A DNA stretch of 8,273 nucleotides from JANPEF01 sp046596055 (GTDB lineage: Bacteria > Eisenbacteria > RBG-16-71-46 > DASYSL01), in the NCBI GenBank assembly GCA_046596055.1, contig JBKJNH010000038.1, forward strand, positions 1 to 8,273. The letters are read 5' to 3'. This document shows, piece after piece, positions 1-5,765 of the stretch. Within the stretch, counting starts at the first letter, position 1. Each line of letters begins with the position of its first letter. The notes under the pieces were generated by a model, which ran no database searches, was not told the origin of the DNA, and saw only the letters and a program-made list of their open reading frames with translations. A program made the position numbers and the translations under genes.

Positions 1-918
1 GACGTCGTGCAGCGAGCGCGAGTGCTCGCGGTGGATCTCCTCGGCCAGCGCCTCGATCTCCTGCGAAGTGAGGTGGAGGAAGTCGTTCGAGCAGCGTTCC
101 TCGACGCGCGCCACCGGCACGAGCTCGTTCCAGTCGTCGGCGCGGTGGCCCGAGCCGCCGTCGGGATCGGTCCAGCCGTGGTGCTCGGTCCACGGGAGGC
201 CGGTCACTTCGTCGCGCGTCGTGTCGTCGTCGACCGAGGCCGCGGGCCAGCTCGTCTCGAGCGTCGGATCGGTCGCCATCGTGGGGCCGCTCTCGTGCAT
301 GTCGTCGATCGCCAGGTAACCGTACGAGATGTGCGCGAACTCCTGTTCCCACAGCAAGGTCACCAGGTCGTCGTCGAGCGCGGAGGACTCCAGGGCGGCG
401 CCCATCACGGTGAGGAAGTCCTCGAGCTCGTCGGGTGGCAGCCCTTCCTGGAACACCAGCTCCGTGATGCCGTCCTTGGAGAAGCGGAACGCCAGCGACT
501 CCTTCTTGCTCGGGTTGTTGTAGATGCTCTGCCCGAGGAAAAGGAGGTCGAACTGCTGTACCTGGAGGTTGATGTCGCCGAGCGCCCCGAGCGTCTCGGT
601 CATGGCGAGCGTGGCTTCGCCCAGGATCCGCTGGAGGAGAGGGTTGTTCGCGGGATACATGCGCTTGGCCTTGAGCGCGCGCACGAGCACCCGCATGAGG
701 TCGCGCAGGCGCGTCAGGTTCTGCTGCTCGCGCTGCTCCTCGGCGAAGAGCTCGAAGCCCCCGCCGCCGCCCGACAGCGGCGTGCCCGCCACCGTGCCGC
801 CCGCCCGTGGCGCGACGACATCGGCGTCGACGTCGCCGGAGGAATCCTCCAGCGGCGCGCCGAATCCGTTGATCGGCGTCATGGGCAGCTTGGGCGGCTT
901 CTTGGGCTCGTCGGGCAT
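1..918 (-). CDS. Conserved hypothetical protein with acidic C-terminal stretch, possibly N-terminal part of a HEAT-repeat-type protein (partial, 3' end outside window)
   Basis: The minus-strand frame is open for 306 codons from ATG at 918-916 to the window edge, with no stop. A GGAGGA Shine-Dalgarno lies four bases upstream of the ATG and fixes the start. Residues 1-55 are low-complexity (Pro/Lys, then Gly-rich SGGGGGF). Residues 60-205 look like a folded, mostly helical domain containing RALKAKRMYPANNPLLQRIL (81-99), LFLGQSIYNN (126-135), ESLAFRFSKDGITELVF (140-156) and DDDLVTLLWEQEFAHISY (182-199). Residues 206-280 are acidic, rich in Asp/Thr/Trp and probably disordered; helix resumes at 284-300. 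There is no signal peptide or membrane segment, so it is probably cytoplasmic. From memory, the YP-NNP, LAFR-DGI and DDDLVTLLWE signatures recur at the N-terminus of long HEAT-repeat or hypothetical proteins of Myxococcota and similar phyla; their function is unknown to me. A plus-strand frame over the same bases (7-1149) shows no family-like sequence. Confidence 0.8.
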   Translation of the reverse strand, partial: MPDEPKKPPKLPMTPINGFGAPLEDSSGDVDADVVAPRAGGTVAGTPLSGGGGGFELFAEEQREQQNLTRLRDLMRVLVRALKAKRMYPANNPLLQRILGEATLAMTETLGALGDINLQVQQFDLLFLGQSIYNNPSKKESLAFRFSKDGITELVFQEGLPPDELEDFLTVMGAALESSALDDDLVTLLWEQEFAHISYGYLAIDDMHESGPTMATDPTLETSWPAASVDDDTTRDEVTGLPWTEHHGWTDPDGGSGHRADDWNELVPVARVEERCSNDFLHLTSQEIEALAEEIHREHSRSLHDV

Positions 919-1268
919 GCTTCCTCCGCACGAGGTATCGGCGGTTCCCGGCCGCTGCTGAAGCGGGGAATCGGGGGGTCGTTGCCGAATGCACGGTGCG
1001 GGGGGGCGGAAGGGCTGCGGACGGGCGCTGTTCTACCCACCTGCCGGCGAGAGCCCACCCTGACGCTGCGGTGCTCTGTCAAATCTACAATCCATCCACC
1101 CCCGCGACCCCGAATCTGCGCCGTTCGCCCCGCCCGCCGTTGTGAATAAACAACTTACGCCCGGCATGGAACCTGCTTCGTGTGTAGAGCAAGCGGAGGT
1201 CTGGGCTCCGGCATCGCGAGTGTGGGCCCGGATTCTCCAGTCGCTCTACCACTTCGAAGGAGACCGCC
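919..1268. other. Intergenic region between divergent genes; no gene seen
   Basis: This 350-base gap should carry the promoters of the minus-strand gene (starting at 918) and the plus-strand stress gene (starting at 1269). I could not find a convincing paired -35/-10 for either. Isolated pieces are a plus-strand TACAAT at 1086-1091, a minus-strand TTGACA at 1082-1077 with no partner -10, and a short AT-rich dyad GTTGT-N6-ACAAC at 1139-1154. A cluster of G runs lies at 965-1014. The frames crossing the gap have no ribosome-binding site and no recognisable product. Confidence 0.6.
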
Positions 1269-1754
1269 ATGTCGAAGCTCATCTCGGGAATCTTCCCGAC
1301 GCGCAGCAGCGCGGATCGTGCCGTCCAGGACCTGCTCGAGGACGGATTCAAGCAGGCGGACATCAGCGTCCTCCACTCCGATTCGAACATTGGATCTGAG
1401 TTCAATGTCGAGAAGGGCACGAAGGCGCCCGAGGGTGTCGCCACCGGCGCCGCCATCGGCGGAGCCGTCGGAGCCGTCGCCATGGGCCTGGCCGCGATCG
1501 CGACGGTTGCGATCCCGGGTATGGCCATCGTCGCTGCCGGTCCGATCGTCGCGGCCCTCACGGGCCTGGGCGCGGGCGCTGCAGCCGGCGGCATCACGGG
1601 CGGCCTCATCGGTCTCGGAGTCCCCGAGCACGAAGCGAAGCTCTACGACCAGAAGATGGGCACGGGCGGCGTGCTCGTCGGCGTTCATGCCGAGGGCGAT
1701 CGTGGGACCAGCGCGAAGCGCATCCTCGAGGCCGCAGGCGCCGAGAAGCTGTAG
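1269..1754 (+). CDS. YflT-like general stress protein with glycine-rich hydrophobic centre
   Basis: 161 residues, with AAGGAGA at 1257-1263 five bases before the ATG. Residues 3-36 (KLISGIFPTRSSADRAVQDL through GFKQADISVL) match the N-terminal pattern of the YflT / general stress protein 17M group: a short beta strand, a helix carrying the 'A..av..L...GF...dISvl' signature, and a second strand. Residues 56-117 are Gly/Ala-rich and hydrophobic, including IPGMAIVAAGPIVAAL (82-97) and GAGAAAGGITGGLIGLGVPE (101-120). This resembles the glycine-zipper-like or membrane-associating centre of such proteins. The C-terminal part (HEAKLYDQKMGTGGVLVGVHA, 121-141) is the usual closing strand of the family. 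The biochemical role is unknown; relatives are induced by heat, salt or general stress. It appears to be a single-gene unit, as neighbours on both sides have their own control regions. The family call is from motif recall, not a search. Confidence 0.8.
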   Translation: MSKLISGIFPTRSSADRAVQDLLEDGFKQADISVLHSDSNIGSEFNVEKGTKAPEGVATGAAIGGAVGAVAMGLAAIATVAIPGMAIVAAGPIVAALTGLGAGAAAGGITGGLIGLGVPEHEAKLYDQKMGTGGVLVGVHAEGDRGTSAKRILEAAGAEKL

Positions 1755-1775
1755 CCAGCTGTAGCGAGAACCACA

Positions 1776-1796
1776 GTCCGATTTAGCGACTCGGAC
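1776..1796 (+). terminator. Possible weak stem-loop downstream of the stress gene
   Basis: GTCCGA (1776-1781) and TCGGAC (1791-1796) form a perfect 6-bp stem around a 9-base loop, 21 bases after the stop codon. No T tract follows, so this is not a canonical intrinsic terminator. It may only stabilise the 3' end or be chance. Confidence 0.25.
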
Positions 1797-1891
1797 GCGT
1801 CGGCGCAACGATCGAAACCCTTGGGGGGGAGTCGTATCGGAGCCCGGCGCGTCCGTTTCAGCTTTTCCTGCCGCCCGGCGGGATTCAGCAA

Positions 1892-1920
1892 TTGACCGCG
1901 CCCCGCGGCGAGACTACGGT
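1892..1920 (+). promoter_or_regulatory. Candidate sigma-70-type promoter for the cobalamin riboswitch/btuB unit
   Basis: TTGACC (1892-1897) matches the -35 consensus at 5 of 6 bases. It is followed after exactly 17 bases by TACGGT (1915-1920), a weak -10 matching 3 of 6. The predicted transcription start is near 1927, about 15 bases before the riboswitch begins. That position is what supports the call. Confidence 0.45.
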
Positions 1921-1940
1921 CCGACCAACAACTCATCCGA

Positions 1941-2096
1941 GTCGGGTGCCCCGCAAGGGGTGAAAAGGGAAGGGGGTGTGAATCCCCCACGATCCCGTCA
2001 CTGTGATGGGCGAGCCGATCCCACGATGCCACTGGCCGAAGGGCCGGGAAGGCGGGACCGGCGGCTGTTCGCCCTCAGTCAGGAGACCTGCCCGTT
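1941..2096 (+). ncRNA. Cobalamin (vitamin B12) riboswitch
   Basis: All conserved blocks of the cobalamin aptamer (Rfam Cobalamin class) can be read in order. These are GGTGCC (1945-1950), AAAAGGGAA (1963-1971), the GGGTGTGAATCCC segment (1974-1986), CCCGTCACTGTGA (1994-2006), GCCACTG (2028-2034), GGGAAGGC (2046-2053) and the B12 box AGTCAGGAGACCTGCC (2077-2092). A closing stem can form between CGGGT (1943-1947) and GCCCG (2090-2094). The 37 bases between the aptamer and the btuB ATG contain no T-tract terminator, so control is probably at translation initiation: adenosylcobalamin binding would hide the ribosome-binding site. Its place directly before a TonB-dependent receptor fits the usual use of this riboswitch to repress B12 uptake when cobalamin is plentiful. 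Confidence 0.96.
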
Positions 2097-2113
2097 CGCG
2101 TCCTTGTGTACGT

Positions 2114-2128
2114 GAGGCGGGAGACCTC
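2114..2128 (+). promoter_or_regulatory. btuB: Putative Shine-Dalgarno hairpin of btuB (riboswitch expression platform)
   Basis: GAGG (2114-2117) can pair with CCTC (2125-2128), leaving a 7-base loop CGGGAGA. The likely Shine-Dalgarno GGGAG (2119-2123) lies partly in that loop, 10 bases before the ATG. ACCTCC (2124-2129) also looks like the 16S anti-Shine-Dalgarno and could mask purine-rich mRNA. An in-frame TGA at 2113-2115 rules out any start upstream of 2134. That this hairpin is the regulated switch is an inference. Confidence 0.4.
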
Positions 2129-2133
2129 CGACC

Positions 2134-4254
2134 ATGCCCTTCCCCGGCCGCATCCCGCGCCGCGCGCTCGCGCCGGCGCTGATCCCTGTCCTGTTCGCGC
2201 TTGCGGCGACTCCGTCGCCCGCGAATGCCCCGGCAGATTCCGGACAGGCCTCCCGCGATACCGTCACCTACACGCTGCCCGTCCAGCAGGTGGTCGACGC
2301 GCGGGCTCGTCCTGACGACCCGGCGCTTCGTGCCGTTGCCGGCTTCGCACGTTCCTACGACGTCTCGCAGGCGCATGGTCGCCTGCGCACGACGGCCGAC
2401 CTTCTTGCCACGGGCGTCGGCGTGCACGTGCGGCGCTTCGGCGGGCTCGGTTCGTTCGGCGCGGTGTCCATTCGCGGCAGCAGTTCGTCGCAGGTCGCGT
2501 TCTACCTCGACGGCGTGCCGCTCAACCAAGCGCAGTACGGCGTCGTCAACGCGGCCGACCTGCCGATCGAGGCCCTGGGCCGCATCGACGTCTACCGCGG
2601 CGGCGCGCCGCTCGATTACGACGCACCCGGCGGCGGCGTCGTCGAACTGATCACTCGCGACGACGGACGGTTGTGGGCCCGCGCGGCTCTCGGCGCGGGA
2701 TCGTTCGACACGCGAAAGACCGACGGCGCCTTCGGTGTGACGACCGGCGCGACACGGCTCACCATCGTCGGGCAGTACCTCGAGAGCGAGGGCGACTTCC
2801 CGTATCGCGACGACAACGGCACCGATGCCGAGCCGGGCGATGACGTCGATGCCGTGCGCGACAACAACGCCTTCGTCTCGCGGGCATGGACCGGGCGCCT
2901 GGCCACCGCCGCGGGGCCCCTGGCGCTGTCGCTGACGCACGATCGCCTCGACAAGACGCAGGGCACGCCGGGCACCGGTTCGAACACCGCGCTCCTTGCC
3001 AACCTGCGCACCGAGCGCGCGGTGACGGGGCTGCGCGTCGAGCGGCGTACCGCGGTCGCCGCCCCGCCCCTGCCCATCGCGCCGTCCCTCCTGCTCTACG
3101 CCGTGCGCAATCGCGACCGCTTCAACGATCCTGCACGCGAGTTGACCGGCTCGCGCGTCGCGACCGACGACCACACCTCGCGCGACGGCGCCCGCCTGTT
3201 CACGAGGGTCGTCCTGCCCGCCGCCAACACGCTCGAACTCGTCGCCGAAGCGCGACGCGAGCGCTACGTTTCCGGCACCGAGATCCCCATTCCGAGCGAA
3301 GGCCCGGCGCGCACGCGCGAATTCCTCGTCTTCGGCGCGGAGGATCGCTGGTCGCCGCTCGACGGTCGCGTCGGACTCAGCGCGCAGGTGCGCAGCGAAA
3401 ACACGTTCGATGCCTTCCCTGCCGGTTCACCGTACCCGGGTGCGTTGCCGCGGCCCGGCGTCGCGCGCACAACGCGCTTCAGGCGTGGGACGCTGGGCGC
3501 CCGGGCCGAAGTGGCGCGCGGTGAGTCCGGTTCACTGTCGCTGCGCGCGAGCGCCTCGCGCCTGGGGCGCATGCCCACGCTCGAGGAGCTGTTCGGTCAC
3601 CGCGGTGGCGTGCACGGCAATCCCGACGCGCGGCCCGAGCAGCTTGCGACGCACGACGCAGGACTCGTGCTCGACCTCGCAGGCGCGCGCGACGGCGGTG
3701 GCCCCCGCTGGGCCGAACTGCAGCTCGTCGCCTTCCGCACCGATGCGACCGACCTGCTGGTCTGGATCCAGAACTCGGCGCAGACCTCCGTGGCGCAGAA
3801 CATCTCCGCGGCGCGCATCGAGGGCGTCGAGGTGGCCGCGCGCACGGCGTGGGCCGGGGGCCTGTCGGCCGACCTGTCGTACACGCGGCAGTGGACGCGC
3901 GACGAGAGCGAGATCGCGTACTGGCGCGGCAACGAACTTCCCGGCCGCCCCGGGCACGAGGCGTCGCTGCGCCTGGCGCACGCCGCGGCGCACGCGCCGA
4001 TCCGGCCGTTCGTCGAACTGCACGTGGTCGGTGCGCACTACCTCGATCGCGCCAACCTGCAGCCGATCGACGCGCGCGCGCTGATCGACCTGGGCACCAA
4101 CGTGGCGCCCGCCCGGGTGCCGCTCGAACTGACTCTGGAGTGCACCAACGTGACCGACCGCCGAGTCCAGGACTTCGGCGGATATCCCCTGCCGGGCCGG
4201 TCGTTCTTCGCCGGGCTGCGCTATCGATTCGATGGAAAGGATGGGAACAAGTGA
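2134..4254 (+). CDS. btuB: TonB-dependent outer-membrane receptor, BtuB-like (cobalamin uptake)
   Basis: 706 residues. Residues 1-32 are a Sec signal peptide: a basic PGRIPRR start, a hydrophobic core LAPALIPVLFALAA, and cleavage after ANA. DTVTYTLPV (42-50) is a TonB-box candidate resembling the DTLVVTA box of E. coli BtuB. The plug domain covers about 70-176 with RTTADLLATGVGVHVRRFGG (85-104), VSIRGSSSSQVAFYLDGVPL (111-130), IDVYRGGAPLDYDAPGGGVV (151-170) and ELITRD (171-176). The remainder, about 190-706, is a beta-barrel of alternating strands. It includes the ELFGHRGGVHGNPDARPEQ segment typical of receptors and ends in PGRSFFAGLRYRF plus seven extra residues. Substrate assignment to cobalamin rests on the riboswitch directly upstream; the protein alone says only 'TonB-dependent receptor'. 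It is longer than E. coli BtuB (about 614 residues). Its stop overlaps the next start (ATGA), so the propeller gene is probably translationally coupled. Confidence 0.92.
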   Translation: MPFPGRIPRRALAPALIPVLFALAATPSPANAPADSGQASRDTVTYTLPVQQVVDARARPDDPALRAVAGFARSYDVSQAHGRLRTTADLLATGVGVHVRRFGGLGSFGAVSIRGSSSSQVAFYLDGVPLNQAQYGVVNAADLPIEALGRIDVYRGGAPLDYDAPGGGVVELITRDDGRLWARAALGAGSFDTRKTDGAFGVTTGATRLTIVGQYLESEGDFPYRDDNGTDAEPGDDVDAVRDNNAFVSRAWTGRLATAAGPLALSLTHDRLDKTQGTPGTGSNTALLANLRTERAVTGLRVERRTAVAAPPLPIAPSLLLYAVRNRDRFNDPARELTGSRVATDDHTSRDGARLFTRVVLPAANTLELVAEARRERYVSGTEIPIPSEGPARTREFLVFGAEDRWSPLDGRVGLSAQVRSENTFDAFPAGSPYPGALPRPGVARTTRFRRGTLGARAEVARGESGSLSLRASASRLGRMPTLEELFGHRGGVHGNPDARPEQLATHDAGLVLDLAGARDGGGPRWAELQLVAFRTDATDLLVWIQNSAQTSVAQNISAARIEGVEVAARTAWAGGLSADLSYTRQWTRDESEIAYWRGNELPGRPGHEASLRLAHAAAHAPIRPFVELHVVGAHYLDRANLQPIDARALIDLGTNVAPARVPLELTLECTNVTDRRVQDFGGYPLPGRSFFAGLRYRFDGKDGNK

Positions 4255-5687
4255 TGAACCGAATGCTTGCTGCCGCTCTCATGACTGCGATCTCCCTCGG
4301 TGTCCAGGTTCAGGCAGCCGAAACCGCGCAGTTGCGCGGTTTCGTCTATGCCACCGACTTCGCCTCCGGAAATCTCGCGAGCGTCGCGTTCGGCGCGCCG
4401 CCGGTCGCCACGCCGAACGTCGCGACGGCATGCTCCGACGCCGTGCTCCGCCACCACCAGGGAATGCTCTACGTCGTCGAGCGCTTCGGCTGCGACAACG
4501 TGCGCGTGCTCGATCCGGCGAACGGCTTCCAGCTCGTGCGCCAGTTCTCGGTCGGCAACGGGTCGAACCCCAACGACATCGTCGTCGTCTCGCCGACCCG
4601 GGCCTACGTCGCGCGCTACGACTCGGCCGACCTGTGGATCGTCGATCCGTCGAGCGGCGCGTTCCTCGGCGCCATCTCGCTCGCGGCGTTCGCCGATGCC
4701 GACGGAATCCCCGAGATGAACCGCATGGCGATGGTCGGCGGCCGCCTGTTCGTCACGGTGCAGCGCATCGATCGCGACGCGTTCTTCTCGCCGACCGACT
4801 CGAGCGCGGTGGTCGTGATCGACCCGGCGACCGACACGCTGGTCGACTGCGATGCGGCCGCGCCCGGCGTGCAGGGAATCCTCTTGCCGTTCCAGAACCC
4901 GACCACCGAACTGGTCCTCGACGAGAAGGGCCATCTCGTCGTGGGCTGCACCGGCTTCTACGGCGCGACCGACGGCGGTGTCGTGCGCATCGATCCGCTC
5001 GCGCTCGCGATCGACGGCATCGAGGCGACCGAGGCGGCACTCGGCGGCGACGTGGCCGACGTGGTGCCCGCGACGGACGCGCGCGGCTTCGTCGTGATGA
5101 GCGACGCGTCGTTCAACACGGTGTGCAGGCCATATAACCGCGCCAACGGCGCGGTGGCGGGGGTCCTCTTCGGGACCGCAGGCTTCTACCTGGCCGATGC
5201 CGAGGCGAACGATCGCGGCGAGCTCTGGCTGTGCGATCGCACGCCGGCGGGACCGGGCATCCGCGTGTTCGACGTCGCCACCCTCGCGCCGCTGGCCGGC
5301 CCGGCCTGGACGGGCCTCCCGCCGCAGGACATCGCGTTCGACGGCAGCGCAACGGCGTCCACCGGTGAAGCCGGGAACGGGGCTGCACTCTCCTTCGCCC
5401 ACGCCTGGCCGAATCCCTCGCGTGGGGACGTCGTGATCCGCGTGCGACTGGCGGGGCCCACGGCCGCGGCGGGCCCGCTCCGGGCCACGATCCTCGACGC
5501 CGCCGGACGGCGGGTGCGGACCCTCGAGGGAGCCGGTGGAGCCACGGGCGACGCCGCGAGCCTTCCCTGGGACGGTCGGGACGAAGCCGGTCGCCCCGCG
5601 GCCCCCGGCGTTTACACGGTCCGGGTCACCGGCGGCGGCGTGCAGGCCGCAGGACGGCTGGTTCGCCTCCCGTCGGCGCGGCTATAA
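4254..5687 (+). CDS. Secreted YncE/BtuG-like beta-propeller protein with C-terminal FlgD-like Ig domain
   Basis: 477 residues. The ATG overlaps the btuB stop (ATGA). Residues 1-22 are a signal-peptidase-I leader (MNRMLAAALMTAISLGVQVQ, then AA) with no lipobox Cys. Residues 26-370 contain at least six beta-propeller-type repeats: MLYVVERFGCDNVRVLDP (71-88), AYVARYDSADLWIVDPSSG (117-135), LFVTVQRIDRD (165-175) with VVVIDPATD (186-194), LVVGCTGFYG (228-237) with VVRIDP (243-248), FVVMSDASFN (279-288), and LWLCDRTP (324-331) with IRVFDVATL (336-344). The third to sixth repeats vary in length. Residues 380-472 are a FlgD-like Ig / T9SS-type sorting domain with AWPNPSRGDVVIRV, ILDAAGRRVRTL, LPWDGRDEAGRPAAPGVYTV and a final strand. 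The coupling to btuB behind a B12 riboswitch suggests a surface or periplasmic partner in cobalamin capture, like Bacteroides BtuG, which is also a propeller. Direct cobalamin binding is inferred, not shown. It carries six cysteines (60, 80, 199, 232, 291, 327). Confidence 0.87.
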   Translation: MNRMLAAALMTAISLGVQVQAAETAQLRGFVYATDFASGNLASVAFGAPPVATPNVATACSDAVLRHHQGMLYVVERFGCDNVRVLDPANGFQLVRQFSVGNGSNPNDIVVVSPTRAYVARYDSADLWIVDPSSGAFLGAISLAAFADADGIPEMNRMAMVGGRLFVTVQRIDRDAFFSPTDSSAVVVIDPATDTLVDCDAAAPGVQGILLPFQNPTTELVLDEKGHLVVGCTGFYGATDGGVVRIDPLALAIDGIEATEAALGGDVADVVPATDARGFVVMSDASFNTVCRPYNRANGAVAGVLFGTAGFYLADAEANDRGELWLCDRTPAGPGIRVFDVATLAPLAGPAWTGLPPQDIAFDGSATASTGEAGNGAALSFAHAWPNPSRGDVVIRVRLAGPTAAAGPLRATILDAAGRRVRTLEGAGGATGDAASLPWDGRDEAGRPAAPGVYTVRVTGGGVQAAGRLVRLPSARL

Positions 5688-5688
5688 T
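5683..5688 (+). promoter_or_regulatory. Possible -10 element (TATAAT) before the BNR-repeat gene
   Basis: A perfect TATAAT straddles the stop codon of the propeller gene (CTA TAA T). In this GC-rich DNA such a hexamer is conspicuous. The best -35 match upstream is poor (TTCGCC at 5662-5667, spacer 15). If real, transcription would begin near 5695, about 70 bases before the next ATG. Otherwise the gene is read through from the btuB unit. Confidence 0.35.
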
Positions 5689-5765
5689 GGAAGGGGACGC
5701 TTCCTCCGCCCCATTCGCCGCCTGACGCCGCCCGATCTCGCACCGTTGCATCCGGGAGTTGCCGA

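Noticed and set aside
932..990. Imperfect repeat (about 16 of 24 bases) around GGTATCGGCGG and GGAATCGGGGG
   Set aside because: Similarity is low for G-rich sequence and has no clear structure.
1077..1091. TTGACA on the minus strand and TACAAT on the plus strand as promoters of the divergent genes
   Set aside because: Neither has a partner element at an acceptable distance.
7..1149. Plus-strand open frame of 380 codons
   Set aside because: It lies opposite the minus-strand gene, which has a good ribosome-binding site and family-like motifs. The plus frame is Arg/Val/Glu-rich with no recognisable domain, and continues through the intergenic gap.
1139..1154. GTTGT-N6-ACAAC dyad as an operator
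   Set aside because: The arms are short, in an AT-rich patch, and no promoter is recognised next to it; chance is likely.
1155..1808. Minus-strand frame of 217 codons opposite the stress gene
   Set aside because: Composition is Arg/Ala/Asp-rich shadow; the plus strand has a clear Shine-Dalgarno and a recognisable family.
1933..3174. Minus-strand frame of 413 codons through the riboswitch and btuB
   Set aside because: It overlaps a structured RNA and the plug domain of the receptor, and shows only Arg/Gly-rich shadow sequence.
3849..4253. N-terminal extension of the propeller protein upstream of 4254
   Set aside because: The extension would run out of frame through btuB and is Arg/Ala-rich. 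A proper signal peptide begins at the ATG at 4254, overlapping the btuB stop.
5689..5704. GGAAG/CTTCC hairpin as terminator after the propeller gene
   Set aside because: The stem is 5 bp with no following T tract; it is too weak to call.
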